From: Astropecten irregularis
Taxonomy: Eukaryota > Echinodermata > Asteroidea > Paxillosida > Astropectinidae
Direction of reading: 5' to 3'
Assembly (NCBI GenBank): GCA_963971285.1
Contig: OZ020252.1
Coordinates: 10,143,662-10,207,661 of the forward strand
DNA: 64,000 nt
The notes under the pieces are model-generated. The model had not been told where the DNA came from. It saw only the letters and a program-made list of their open reading frames with translations, and made no database searches. A program made the translations under genes and the position numbers. Position 1 is the stretch's first letter. Every line of letters starts with the position of its first letter. Positions 10,051 to 21,871 of the stretch are shown in pieces.

Positions 10051-10300
10051 CTCAATCGCACATCTGAGTCACGAGAAAAAAGCTAAAACTCGACTTAATT
10101 TTTCTTATAAAACATAAAGAATGGTTTTGATCTTACCCCGAGATAACAACTGATTTGGTCTTTGTTTTACTAATGTGTGGATAAATGTACCATTTTAACG
10201 GTATGTTTCTACCAGCACCATCTTCGTACCCTGAAAGTTATACGTAAATCTGTGAACATTTCTGTTTGGGTATGTTACCAATCCTGTACTGTACCTTTAA
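9951..10300 (-). mobile_element. TTAA-B MITE, full length
   Basis: Left end TATAAAGGTATGATACATG, right end CAATCCTGTACTGTACC then TTTAA. It is the reverse of the copy at 1348-1690 and 350 bp long, and it carries the AATAAA at 10029. Confidence 0.85.
10029..10034 (+). promoter_or_regulatory. Possible polyadenylation signal AATAAA inside a MITE
   Basis: First canonical AATAAA downstream of the STRAP stop that I could find, 820 bases from it. It lies within the TTAA-B element at 9951-10300, so it would be transposon-donated if used. Confidence 0.35.
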
Positions 10301-10505
10301 CAACGAGTATCACTTAATATAATTGTACACATTGTCAGTATTAAAAATCTTTTCATATCGGCATTGAAAATGTATATTTATAGACTGTGATGCTGGCTTT
10401 TAAGGTGAATTTAATTAATTTTTGAAGCGTAGTTGTGCAGTGATGCTGAGAAATATGACCAATGTTGATGGGGTGTTCTGAGAGGAAAAGGGCATCCATT
10501 AACAG

Positions 10506-10881
10506 TTAAAGATACTATCATACTTTGGTAGTATACCAAAACAGAAATCTCCACAGATTTACCTTTAAATTACAGGGTATAAAGATGGTGATGGTAGAAA
10601 CATACCGTCAAAATGTTTCCGCATGAAATGCTGTTTGTTTTTCCCAGAAAAGAGTACAACCAAAGACCAAAAACAGTTTTGATCTTGGGGAAAGATCAAA
10701 ACTCCTGTGAATAGATTTGAAAATACCGTGTTTTTTTTTTCCACTGTTTTCTCAAAAAGTGGGCACCGTATGAGACTCAACATTTCACAGATAACTGTTA
10801 CTGTATCATCCTTGATATTTTTGTCCATGAATCTGCATTTCTTTGACAAAAACCTAAGTACATGTATGAAGTTACCTTTGA
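10506..10881 (+). mobile_element. TTAA-A MITE, near full length
   Basis: TTAAAGATACTATCATACTT at left; right end TTGACAAAAACC and GTTACCTTTG. Centre has the GATCTTGGGGAAAGATC hairpin. The family consensus is about 365 bp with termini TTAAAGGTAGTATCATAC. Confidence 0.85.
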
Positions 10882-11187
10882 GAATCATTTCACAGACAGC
10901 TTTTTACCAAACAGCCATTCCTTCAATAAATCATATTGTCTGCTTATAATACACACACTACACAAATCCACATGTTTATTTAATAAAATAATTGTTCATT
11001 CTGCCAGTGTTTTTTGTAAATTTTTAATATGAATTCTTTTGCTTGTTGTGGATGAAAGTGGACTTGAAGTCCAACACATTTTTATTTCATAAGCATCCTT
11101 CCTAGAACTCCTTAAAAAATGTATTAAAATAAAAATGAATATATATTTCCCGTGTAAATCTACTCGTATAAAGATTCTGTTTGTCAT

Positions 11188-11553
11188 TTAAAGATAGTAT
11201 CATACTTTGGTTAGAAACCAAAACAGAAATGTTCACAGATTTATGTATAACTTACAGGGTATGAAGATGATGCTAGTAGAAACCTACTGTAAAAATCTTT
11301 CCGCCTGAATTGGTTTATTTATCCAGAAATTAGTAAAACAACGACCGAAAATCTTTTTGATCTTTTAAAAGATCAAAAATAAAAGAGAAAAGACTTAAGA
11401 AATACTGTGGCAGTTTTTCACTGTTTTTTTCAAAAAGTAGGCACTGTGTGGGACTGAAATTTTCACAGATGCCTGTTACTGTATCCTCCTTTATATTTTT
11501 GCACATGAATCTGTGTTTCTTTGACAAAAACCAAAGTATGATATTACCTTTAA
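11188..11553 (+). mobile_element. TTAA-A MITE, full length (366 bp)
   Basis: TTAAAGATAGTATCATACTT at left and AAGTATGATATTACCTTTAA at right. Centre GATCTTTTAAAAGATC hairpin. This is one of the cleanest copies. Confidence 0.92.
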
Positions 11554-11794
11554 CATCAACGACCTCTGTGTAGGTTTTTTATTTGATGCTAAAGCCAATA
11601 ATGGTGAGTTTGGAGTGGCACCACTGTGATCTATCACAATATGTTTGAGATACCAGTGTCATTGAAGAGGAGCATTCGAGTGGTACACAAGTTGTACTAA
11701 TTTCTAGTCCCACAGGATTGTGTTTTTCTTTTATTGGTGGGCTCATTATTGAGTCAAAGGGAATTCACTTTGTTATAAAGTGGCTGGGGACCAG

Positions 11795-11902
11795 TTTAAA
11801 GATACTACCGTATCATACTTTGATACGTGCCAAACCTTGTCCAGACATCCCAACCAGCATGCAACAGCGCAGCTCTTCTGCAAAGTATGAAGTTACTTTT
11901 AA
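11795..11902 (+). mobile_element. TTAA-A deletion derivative (about 108 bp)
   Basis: Only the ends remain recognisable: TTAAAGATACTACCGTATCA at left and GCAAAGTATGAAGTTAC then TTTTAA at right. The roughly 60 bases between do not match the family. Confidence 0.6.
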
Positions 11903-12678
11903 TCACTTAATCACTTTAATCACTTTGTCATAATTATGTTACTGGGCACCAGTTAAATCCTTTTTGGACAGATTTTTAGGCTTGAATTGGACAATGAAGA
12001 AATACAGAGAGTGACAGGACCAAGGGAATTGTGAAATTTATATTTTTACAGTTAAATGTGCTTCATATTGAGTACAGACTTTTAGAGTGATTATTAGAAA
12101 ATATGTATTTGTCTGTATCAACATCATTTGATACAGCAAAGGCCAATGAAGTTTGGAGGAAAGCAATAAAGAATTTCAAGTTTAGAGAAAGACAATATGG
12201 AGAGGTACTGGAAAGAGAGCTAGGTCTTTAGAGGAAGCTGTAAGCTGACTTTTGGAACGGGGATTAAGACAAGAAAGTGAAATGGATACTATGAATGAAG
12301 GTAAGAACAAAAGAGATGACAGGAACAAAGGACATGATACAACTTGAAATTAAAGGTGAGTATTTGGCCTAATATATCAATTACATATTGATTTGTTTTT
12401 GTCAATTTATACAATTTTTCAGACATTTTGCTTTGAATTAGAGCTTAATGAAAAGGTTCTGGCTTCTGGAAATGTTTTAGTATTATCATGTAAAACTTTC
12501 AAAGAGAACCATTTATTTTGAGGTTAGATTTTGGAAATCCATATTTTTGTATATTATTTTTACATATCTATTTTTGATAATCATAATTACAAAACAGTTG
12601 TGCATTCATAGAACTAAAGGCCTTGATTTCCGCATAATTTGAAAAACAACAACTAACAACAAATAAAAAAAAAATTTA

Positions 12679-13056
12679 TTAAAGGTATTACATACTTTGG
12701 TAGCATATCGAAACAGAAATCTTTGCAGATTTACCTATAATTTACAGGGTATGAAGATGGTATAAAAACATACCGATACATTTTTTTTCTGTCTGAAATG
12801 CTGTCTGAAAATTTTGTTATCAAGAAAAAGAGTAAAAACGATTGAGCAAAAAACAATTTTGATCTACGGAAGATGGAAAATCCTGTAAGAAAGATTCCAA
12901 AATGACATAGGCATTTTTCACTGTTTTCTCAAATTAAAGGTGGGCATTGTATGAGACTGATTTTCACAGATGACTGTTTATATTGTATCTTTTATGTGAT
13001 CATATTTTCCCCATGATTTTGCATTTCTTTGACAAAAAGTATGAAATAACCTTTAA
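12679..13056 (+). mobile_element. TTAA-A MITE, abutting an inverted second copy
   Basis: TTAAAGGTATTACATACTTT at left and AGTATGAAATAACCTTTAA at right. It shares the TTAA at 13053-13056 with the next element. Confidence 0.85.
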
Positions 13057-13407
13057 AGGTAACATCATACTTTGGTTTTTGTCAAAGAAATGCAGATTCA
13101 TGGGCAAAAATATCAAGGAAGATACAATAACAGTCATCTGTGAAAGTTTCAGTCCTACACGGTGCCCACTTTTTGAAAAATCAGTTTTAAAATGGGCCAC
13201 AGTATATTTCTTTTAAGTCTTTTCTCTTTTATATCAAAAATGATATTGGTCACTGGTTTTAATCTTTTCTGGATAAATTCCGCATTTCAGGCAGAAAACA
13301 ATTAACGGTATGTTTCTACCATCACCATCTTTATACCCTGTAAGTTATAGGTAAACCTGTGAAGATTTCTGTTTCAGTATGCTACTAAAGTAAGATACTA
13401 CCTTTAA
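13053..13407 (-). mobile_element. TTAA-A MITE, inverted neighbour
   Basis: Starts at the shared TTAA (TTAAAGGTAACATCATACTT) and ends AAGTAAGATACTACCTTTAA. The interior is the reverse complement of the preceding copy's family. Confidence 0.88.
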
Positions 13408-13435
13408 TGAAAATGAAATTGACAATAATGTGACT

Positions 13436-13452
13436 GGCGCCCTCTGTTGATA
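13436..13452 (-). promoter_or_regulatory. CTCF-like motif
   Basis: Minus strand reads TATCAACAGAGGGCGCC, close to the animal CTCF core CCACNAGRGGGCGC. It lies directly before the CpG-richer candidate exon at 13512. A single motif match only. Confidence 0.35.
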
Positions 13453-13511
13453 ATTGAAATAAATTATGAATGATGCATGAGTGCTGCTGTGTACTGTACT
13501 TAATTTTGCAG

Positions 13512-13773
13512 GTGGACTGTAATGTGTGTGTATGTGAATGGTTGACAAACATGGCGCTTGTTGACGGTGTCCACCAAGCATATCGTTGTTGAATGGCAAG
13601 GTGCTTTATCGGGATTGCATCGGCGAAGCAAACACAGCGTAGTGCAGTGAACGTACGGCCCTTGACTAGCTAGGCGGGAGCATCGACCGGTGTGACCTAC
13701 CTCATTGCTCGTTAGTAATATCTGGCTTTCTGGAGCGTCTGGGAAAAAGAGAAGTCCGAAGAAAACACGGTAG
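13512..13773 (+). other. Candidate non-coding (5' UTR) exon or promoter-proximal exon
   Basis: A CpG-richer block (about 16 CpG in 240 bases, unlike its surroundings) ending in TAG then a consensus donor GTAAGT at 13774. A possible acceptor TTAATTTTGCAG ends at 13511, so it could be internal; alternatively transcription starts nearby. It contains AACATGGCGC (YY1-like; also an ATG opening a 13-codon frame, 13551-13592). No longer coding frame is convincing. It lies 4.3 kb after the STRAP stop on the same strand, so it may begin the next gene. Confidence 0.4.
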
Positions 13774-15129
13774 GTAAGTTTTTCAGAATAAGTTGAGTTT
13801 TGTAAAATGTCTTCGAAGATCTTCGTTTGCACGTAAACCTGTAATACTGCCAATGAAAGGGCCAACATTGTAGGTCCACTCAAAATTTTTCTTGGAAAAT
13901 GTATGCAATTTCTTCTCATTCACCCCAAACACTAACAAACCGACAAACAAGTAAACAACCTTTAGAAATAGAAAAACAAAACAAAGGGGAAAAACAACAC
14001 TGCATCTGTCATGCAGCGGAATTAAATTTTGAGGGTTGAATTTGTGCTTCATTATTGTATCATGTACGCCTACAGTGAGTGTCTTCATGGTTTCGACCAG
14101 TAAACATTGAACTTGAAGTATTGTAGTACTAAACCCCTATGCCTAACTGTTGTGTTAGTGTTGGGCCCTATACCTCTTAAACATTACATTGTAGATAGGC
14201 CGACACAGCGTATAATTATGGCCAAATAATTGGAATACAAATGAAGGCCAAGTATTATTTAACAATTTAATACAAGCCTAAACTGCTGAAAAGAGGTACG
14301 ACCAAAGCTGAAGCAAAGGACTGTTTTAAATGTTTTTTGAAAAGATTTGTGTCTGGTGTGTGTTATTGTTATTGTCTTGTAATATTCTCACTTTACGCAA
14401 ACTACACATTCTTATTGTTTTGATTGGTTTATTATAGTCATATCTTCTGATACCTTTTTCCTAGCCATGTGCTGTGGATGACATCATGAGTAGGGCTTCT
14501 TGTGACCTACCCCTAAATTATGCCATACACATTTTTAAATACACTCTATCTTCACAAAAAAATTATGTATGGACTGTGACAATGTAGGTCACTACTAGGA
14601 CAGTAACTGGAGCCCTATAATACTCCTTAAATTACGATTTTGATATGATCAGTCGTCAGTCATAATGTCATATATTGTCACAGTACGGTGTGCACGTGTA
14701 CAATATCATAAACACGTTAAATATAGAGCAACGCCACCAATAAAGGGCTTCAGTTAATGATAGTATACTGTTTCTCAATGTAGGCCTAGTTTAGTTTCTC
14801 ACATTTAGATACGGATAGTTGAATATGTGACAAAACCTGAAGTTCTAACAGATGTGCAGTGTTTAAATGCACAAAATCTTAAGTCACAAAAGCATAGTAA
14901 ATATTATTTGCATAATATACATGTTTGAAGTATACATTATTATGGCGATTGTGGGTTTACGGGATCCCAAAACACATTGATTTTTTTGGCTCTGAACTAA
15001 CTTCTACTCCTCAAAAATGATACTTTTGACTTTCAGCAAATGTTCCTAGGTCCTTAAAAGCCTACATTGAAGAAATTTGTTAAACATTTCAGGGTTAAAA
15101 TTCAATTTTCTTACGCGCTTCTTGTAAAC
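13774..15129. other. Non-coding stretch, nothing recognised
   Basis: AT-rich single-copy-looking sequence. Minus-strand open frames across 13500-14088 show no domain or codon pattern. No repeat family of this window was found here. Confidence 0.5.
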
Positions 15130-15392
15130 TTTAAAACAGACCGTCTGATCGCGTGAGGCCATTTTGTCTGGTCTGGTTAGTCTAGTGCCCAGACCCAACA
15201 GACCAAGAGTCCTCAAAATGTCAGAGTGGAAACCAGACTATTCTCGTCTGCGGCCGTCCGTGCGGCGGTGAAATGGTACAATCTTGGTTACCGTTTTTAC
15301 CCCATAATTTCCCTCAAAAATCAAAGCCCTGCCCTCTTTCCAAAAATTTAAGCTTGGTAATATAGAGGAGGAGACCAACAAAGTATATGTAG
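15130..15392 (+). other. Second candidate 5' exon or promoter segment
   Basis: Contains GAGGCCATTTTG (inverse YY1-like), a CpG cluster (CGTCTGCGGCCGTCCGTGCG) and ends ATGTAG before a consensus donor GTAAGT at 15393. The only start-like frame is short (MSEWKPDYSRLRPSVRR, from 15219). It could be an alternative first exon. Evidence is composition plus one donor. Confidence 0.3.
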
Positions 15393-16904
15393 GTAAGTTA
15401 CTTTTCAAATAGTAGTTTCCTTTCCTTTATAGTTTTAGGACCCGTAAAGCTACAATCCCCATTATTATGAAATAAAAATTACTGAGAAAAATATGCTTAC
15501 TACTAGAACTAGTACATGTAGTATTACACATTCTAGGATCTGTCATTTACACACACGTCTGTTGGCACTTGCGCAGTAAATTCTACTGTTTATGTTCTGT
15601 TTGTGTAGTGCATTCAGTTGAATAAAATGCAATGTATTTCATAACGTCAGTAAATGGCAGTTATCACCTCATTGCTCTGTCTTGCAAGAATTATCAGGAA
15701 TATGTCCACTGACGGACAGCTCTGTACAAACCCTATGTGTCTGAAGTGGTGTGCACGACAGGGAGCGTTTTGAGATAAAAATGGCTGCCGTTGCAGTTTG
15801 GAAATGAATCACTGTATTGTCAAAAACACTTTTCTTATGCAATTTTTTTATTTTTTTATTTATTCATATCATCCAACAGCAGAGTAACCGGCAATTACAG
15901 GGAGAGGTAAACAAGCAAAAATATTAAACAAAACAACAAACTATAAAAACATCACTTTTAAAATAAAGTAATACAAATGAGGGATAGATACAGAAAAAAT
16001 AAAGAAATAAAAGTAATGAAATAAGATTATGTAAATGTATAAATGTAAGTAAATAAATAAATAAATAAATAATAAATAAACAGATAAATAAATGAATAAA
16101 TAAATGAAAAAAAAAAATTCCAGTTAACTACATGTACGTAGCTGAAATATCATAGTTACATGCATCAGGTAAGTTAGCATTTTTCATGTTTTTTGATCCC
16201 AAATTGTCAATCACAAGACAGAATGTGTGTATAAAAAGAAAAATCTAGGAAAATTAATGGGTAATTAATGGACTAAAGTGTTAATATACATGTAGTTCCA
16301 CATTCAAGGGAAAATACCTACTGTGTGTCTACAGAGGTGATTACAAATGTACACAGCCTACTCCATAGAGGGTATGGCATTACCAAGCTGTTATTAGAGA
16401 AACCAACAGTTGGACATGAATGTACATGGTGTGATAGAAACAGAAGATGGAAGCCATTTACATGTAATTTCATCACTGGTTTATGTTCCAACCCTGTGGC
16501 AACTCCTCACAGGAAAGAATGTGTACAAGACACACTAGACAAGTACGAGTACATGTACATGTATGCACGTGTATACTGTATATCGACCATATTCGCTCAG
16601 TAAACCATGTAGTACCTGGTATTCGTTCTGTTTCTGTTTGGGAAAAAACACGATCAATATTAAATCAGTTTGTTAATAAAGTTATAAATTTGCACTATAA
16701 ATTGCACACAAACCAAAATAATGATCCGAAATTGAGAAAGAAATTGTGTGTGGATGGAAATATCAGTCTCTGTGAACTCTTGTTATCAAATTATGGCAAA
16801 GGTTTCTTCCATAAATTGTCGGAAAAATCAAAGATATGCAAGTCTTTTAAATATTGAGGGAAGTTTAGAACAGCAAAGCAGTCCTTTTCTTGAATTTGAC
16901 CTGC
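15393..16904. other. Non-coding stretch with AT-rich simple sequence
   Basis: No convincing exon. AAAATGGCTGCCG at 15777-15789 is YY1-like. 15,840-16,115 is A/T-rich with AAAT tandem repeats. The plus-strand frames at 16325-16857 have no recognised domain. Confidence 0.5.
16040..16114. repeat. (AAAT)n microsatellite
   Basis: Tandem AAATAAATAAAT with interruptions, ending in a run of A. Confidence 0.9.
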
Positions 16905-17164
16905 GTAAAGGTGCAGTACAGTATTGGTAACATACCCAAACAGAAATGTTCACAGATTTATGATAACTTTCAGGCAGAGTATGAAGATGGTGACCAGTGT
17001 TAGAAAGTAGAAACATAACGTTATAATATTTACGCCTGAAATGGTGTATTTATCCAGAAATGAGTAAAAAAAAAGACATCTTCATACCCTGTAAGTTATA
17101 CGTAAATCTGAGAATATTTCTGTTTTGGTTTTTTACTAAAGTATGATACTACATGTACCTTTAA
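16905..17164. mobile_element. Chimeric TTAA-B / TTAA-A element
   Basis: Left half is a TTAA-B end in forward direction (GTAAAGGTGCAGTACAGTAT, then CAGAAATGTTCACAG). Right half is a TTAA-A end facing inward (CATCTTCATACCCTGTAAG, then AAGTATGATACTACATG and TACCTTTAA). The joint is near 17,075 in an A run. Confidence 0.75.
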
Positions 17165-17697
17165 GACTCGGAGTCTGGTATAGACAATGTGTATGTAATG
17201 TGTAAGGTGAAGGTCATATGTCATACTGTCTAGTTCGATTTAGATTGTACTGATTTCTAAGAGTAAGAAAGAAGACACCACACAGAACAGCAAAACATGT
17301 AATGTCACCAGGCCAGTGACAAAAACATGTTGTTATGTGTCAATTTTGCGGTTTTTGGACAGCTGTGTGTTAAGCACATATCTGTGTATATAGGTGAATG
17401 TGGTTCCTTCCTGTAATTTCTACAATGAAGAGAGACACATTGCCAAACTTGTGAAAAACAAAACCAAACCCAAGCTGAATGAATTACGTGTATATTTCCA
17501 GATGACGTACAGAATTTATTAACCACTGTCCTACGCAGTTTTAGCTATGTGTAGGACAGCGTACATGTACGTATACAGCACACCAAAACATGGAAACGAC
17601 GTCGTTCATACAGTACGTGTGTGTACAAATGTATGCTTCTTCCATACTTGATGTGAATTCAATTTCATGTCTTGTGTGCATGGTGTCAATTGGTATG
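17165..17697. other. Non-coding stretch, nothing recognised
   Basis: Many TACATGTA/TGTACGTA words, no gene or repeat family seen. Confidence 0.45.
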
Positions 17698-17892
17698 TGG
17701 ATCGGTTTGCGGTAACACCATGTAAGAATTGTTCGTACTTTCGCACTTCTTATCTCGGCCCGTTAGGTCTCATCTTGGTCCCTTGATGATGACTAGAGCA
17801 GGCTAGTTAAAGCGTTAATGAGAAGTGCGACAAAATTAGAAGTGCGAAAGTACGAACAGAATATTACATGGTTTTACCGCAAAACGATCTAC
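17698..17892. mobile_element. Foldback MITE with GATCGGTTTGCGGTAA termini
   Basis: Left ATCGGTTTGCGGTAACACCA and GTTCGTACTTTCGCACTTCT; right AGAAGTGCGAAAGTACGAAC and TTTTACCGCAAAACGATC. Arms about 57 bp with a few mismatches; loop near 17,755-17,835. Single copy in this window. Confidence 0.85.
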
Positions 17893-18607
17893 ATGCAGTG
17901 AAGGCCTACATGTTCAGTATGACTTTCAGCATACAATGTAGACCCTTATTGCAGATACAGTACATTATAAATTACCCATATTAAAGCTATTAATTAGTGC
18001 ACATGTATAAACAATGCATTGTTGGACACTATATTAACATTTTATGAACAAACTCTAATGGGCAGGCTTTCATAACAAAAGTTCTCACAAAACTTTGTAC
18101 AAAAGAGTAAATCAGAAACCATGTAAAAATTCTGCACGTTTAAGCAGCGAGACTTAGGCAGTCTTTGTCTGTATCATACACTGTATAAGCCATAGGCTGA
18201 TATTTTCATTGGCTTCCATTTTTTTCTTTTAAGAAAAATAAAAAATAAAATCAGATAATCTTAGGTCAAGGTTGTATGACACAGCATTTCATTTCCCCCT
18301 GTCAAATATCTAGGTGACCCCAGCAAGAATTACCATCTCAATTTCAGTTTGTACATTGTACATTGTGGAAACTCTAATCCACTTCAGTTGACCTCATTCT
18401 TTTTGATGCAGATTAAGCTCCAATTTTAGTCCCATGTAGACTTTCTCCTAGTACAATGAGAGTATACATCACCTGCCCTGCCCTGCAGTCTTTAGTATTT
18501 ATAATTGAAAGCTGAGGGTAAAAAGTTCATGCTCATGAATTATTCATATTTCAGATTAAGTTTGCAGAGAGAGGAGTTAATACTAAATTGGGGAATTGGT
18601 GTAACTT
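17893..18607. other. Non-coding stretch, nothing recognised
   Basis: AT-rich, no coding signal or known repeat of the window. Confidence 0.45.
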
Positions 18608-18822
18608 GGGGGTTTATGAAACGGAGTCTTAGGCTCCGGCTCCACTTCATGAATCCATTCCAAAATAATGGGTATCAAAATACAGACTTTTGGCTACGGT
18701 TGGGAAGTAGATTCTCTGGTTTGAAAAGGAAATCAGAGCTTCAGCTTTAATGAAAAATCACATACGTGTATGACAGATCCGAAGCCTGAGCCGGAGCCTG
18801 AGCATCGGTTTCGTAAACCCCT
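18608..18822. mobile_element. GGCTCC-hexamer MITE (F4), reverse orientation
   Basis: GGTTTATGAAACGGAGTCTT and GGCTCCGGCTCC at left; GAGCCGGAGCCTGAGC and GGTTTCGTAAACCCC at right. Interior is the reverse complement of 8303-8528. Confidence 0.88.
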
Positions 18823-18959
18823 TACTTACATTTAGGTTAGGAGAGACCTTTTTGTAGGCCGACATGTATGGAAATTACGGGTCATTCCACAAAGTGGGTA
18901 AAGTTGTGTAGATTCAGTGTAAGAATCAGGAAAATTGTATTGTTCCTGTACCAAATAAG

Positions 18960-19107
18960 AATACCACAGTCTCCATACAAGGGAACTGGATCATAAACCA
19001 CACATTACCACACTGTTAGTGTATTGTTGTGGTATTCAGGATAGCACACTTACTGTACAACAGGAAAAACCATGTATTGGTAAACAGTGGTATGGAGGTG
19101 AGTTACC
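18960..19107. mobile_element. F5 repeat copy
   Basis: ATACCACAGTCTCCATACAA, GGAACTGGATCATAAACCAC and TGGTATGGAGGTGAGTTA match the F5 family. Confidence 0.7.
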
Positions 19108-19636
19108 TAGTTTTTAAACGTTTAACTGAACATGAAGGTTGAACGAAGTGAGCAGCTGTAAGTTTGTAAAATGCATAATTCTTTATGAGCAACTGTTAAT
19201 ACATGCAATAACTACCATACGGCTTACGCCCCCTCCCCCACCCCACTCATCATTCCTTATATTTCATACTCATCCTCCCTATAAAAGTTGTCACAACGTA
19301 AGCTCTAAAAAGTCCATCGCTGCCATTAAAAGAAAAAAAAACCATTCCCAAACTGGAATTATACATACTACATAGACAATCATAATTTTATATCAGCATG
19401 GCCCTTTGGAGAGCTATCTATCACCAGTAATTAAAGCAGTGACCCAGAAATGGTGACCCCTGGCCTAGATCACTTCAGTGGCCGTGACCTGTTCATTTGA
19501 TTATGGTGCACCCTAACTTGGGTGCAAGATACTTTTTTTCCAAGGGGGGAGGGTTTGGGAAGCAGCACTCACAAGAAAGTGCACTGAGTACTAATCCAGA
19601 TTTCTGCTGTGTACATGTACATGTAGGCCCAATACA

Positions 19637-20000
19637 TTCAAGGTAGTATCGTATTTTGGTAAGAAACGGAAACAGAAATGTTCACAGATTTACGTATAAT
19701 TTTCAGGGTATAAAGATGGTGCTGGTAGAAACCTACCGTTAAAATTGTTTCGCCTGAAATGGTATATTTATCCAGAAATTAGTAATACTACCACCGAAAA
19801 TCTTTTTGATCTTTTAAAAGATCAAAAATAAAAGAGAAAAGACTTAAGAAATACTGTGGCTTTTTTCACTGTTTTCTCAAAAAGTGGGCACTGGATGGGA
19901 CTGACATTTTCACAGATGACTATTATTGTATCGTCCTTGATATTTGTGCCTATGAATCTGTACTTCTTTGACAAAAACCAAAGTATGATATTACCTTTAA
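19637..20000 (+). mobile_element. TTAA-A MITE, full length
   Basis: TTCAAGGTAGTATCGTATTT at left, AAGTATGATATTACCTTTAA at right, central GATCTTTTAAAAGATC. Very close to 11188-11553, so both look relatively young. Confidence 0.9.
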
Positions 20001-20923
20001 GTCCCACCCACAGCTTCCTAGTATCATTTTTTTCCCCATTTCATCCCAAGGTTGGGATTGTCCTGGCCGTGAAACAGTCAAATCCCATGTCACTGTCGTT
20101 AATTGGATGGAAATTGGTTGCAAATTTGCACGGGCCCCTAGTCCGCCATGAGCTGGAAAGCTGGATATATTAAAACGTACTGTACGATGCAATGTACAAC
20201 TCTTTCACTCACCAATTCCAAAGGGGAAACCTGTTCGTGAACCTGAACCTTGACAATTTAATAACAACCCTGAATTATGATTATGACTTTTGTCCTTGCC
20301 CGTCACTGATGTACACATATATGCACTGTACATTTTAATGTACAAATTGTACACACAGAGGGGTTACAGTTTTTCTTGCCAAATACATGTACTGTACATT
20401 GTCATTAAGAACAGTATTTAGTTGGAATTATCATTGAGGCAATGAAATGTGTGTGTTATTTACTGAATACTGTTCCCAAGTGCTTTCCCAAGTTCCCAGT
20501 ATTTTTCCAAAAAGTTTTGTTCACAAGGAATTATTTAACACTAAATTTTCATCTTAAAAGATGCAATATGAATGTTTGGCCGACCTGTTAGTAAAAAAAA
20601 TAGAAATTGATTTAAATTTTCAATTTCATCTCATAACATTTTATGTTACCTCGATCCATGCAAATATTCATCAATTAATTTGCATTAATTAAGATCAAAA
20701 CAAAGCTTAATTAGAGGATAGCAATTTGATCAGTTGAACAGAAACACATACTTTCATTGGCTACATAAACTTAACTTTTTGAAATTTGTTCACTCAAGAA
20801 GACCCCTTTTCTTGTAAAAAATATTTTCAATCATTTTGCCCAAATGCTGTTTTGTATTTTCAAGCATTTTTTAGAGAAATGTTTTTCCCCCATGTGACAG
20901 TGACAAACTGTATACCGGTAGTA
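20001..20923. other. Non-coding stretch, nothing recognised
   Basis: AT-rich with TGTACA-type words. No exon, RNA gene or repeat copy supported. Confidence 0.45.
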
Positions 20924-21070
20924 GTTGATTTCACGAAGCCATATGATCGATCGTAACTCGTGTTACGAAGGATAACCCATCATATCCTATGAAGGGCTGA
21001 AATGCATGATAAGTCCTACGATTGATAGTAAGTTACCTAAGTTCTGATGAGTTTGGTGAAATTAACCCCA
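20924..21070. mobile_element. GGGGCC-group MITE, family G3
   Basis: GTTGATTTCACGAAGCC, ATGATCGATCGTAACTCG, then CATGATAAGTCCTACGATTG and GGTGAAATTAACCCC. Other copies are at 27143/28655, 52750 and 57820-58077. Confidence 0.8.
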
Positions 21071-21482
21071 AGTCTCATTAAACAAATAACCCCAATAGAT
21101 CAGAGCTACACTGTAGATCACAGAACTGCTAAATTTCAGTGACTGTTCACATTTACATGTCCGTATTTCTGACTTGATCCAGGTGGAGTTCATGGAATTT
21201 GTGTTGTGTGATTGAGCTAATGATAGAATGCCTACTGACTTCCTGATGACCTACCCATACCTGAGTTGACTGCTCAGCATTACATGTTCAGTATATACAT
21301 GTATATGTTTACACATAATTTTGTACACTACATCCATTGGTGTATTATGCATGTACTGGTACTGCAATGTATGTGTAGGTGGCAAGATCCATTCATTTTC
21401 AGTTCATATTTCTGTGACAACTCAGCGCACTGCCAAATCCAGTTTGATTTCTGCTTCAGATAATTCATTTTTTCATTCAAAT

Positions 21483-21871
21483 TTAAAGGCAGCGTACAGG
21501 ATTTGCAAAGCCTCCATACAAAAAATATTGAGTTTGAGACAGAAAATGGACTCGTAAAGTTTGAAACAGTGTAAACAGTCACCATGGGAAATCTTGGTTC
21601 ATCAGATGCTGGGTTTTTCAAGGAAATCAAGATTTAGTGTCTTTTAAAAAGATCGTTCGTCTGAACAATCTTTTTAGCATTTCGAAAGCATAGTGTAACC
21701 ATGAAGGATTCAGAGGGGGGCAAAATAATTTTGGCTGTATTTCTGCTATCCATATGAACAAAGCGTAAAAAAATATGAAATTATATCTGTAAGGAAGTTT
21801 AAGACCTTCACTTCTGTTTAAGCACCAAATTCAGCCAAAACGCACAACTTTGCAAATCCTGTTCCCTTTAA
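21483..21871 (+). mobile_element. TTAA-C MITE, full length (389 bp)
   Basis: TTAAAGGCAGCGTACAGGAT at left, TTGCAAATCCTGTTCCC and TTTAA at right. Interior TCACCATGGGAAATCTTGG and TTCATCAGATGCTGGG is shared with 39544 and 59048. Confidence 0.88.

Noticed and set aside
13512-13773. Extra 3' exon of STRAP
   Set aside because: The STRAP frame ends with a normal stop at 9209 after WD7, and this segment has no STRAP-like coding sequence.
13500-14088. Overlapping minus-strand frames of 139 and 101 codons
   Set aside because: No domain, no homologue recognised, and they cover a candidate plus-strand exon with a consensus donor.
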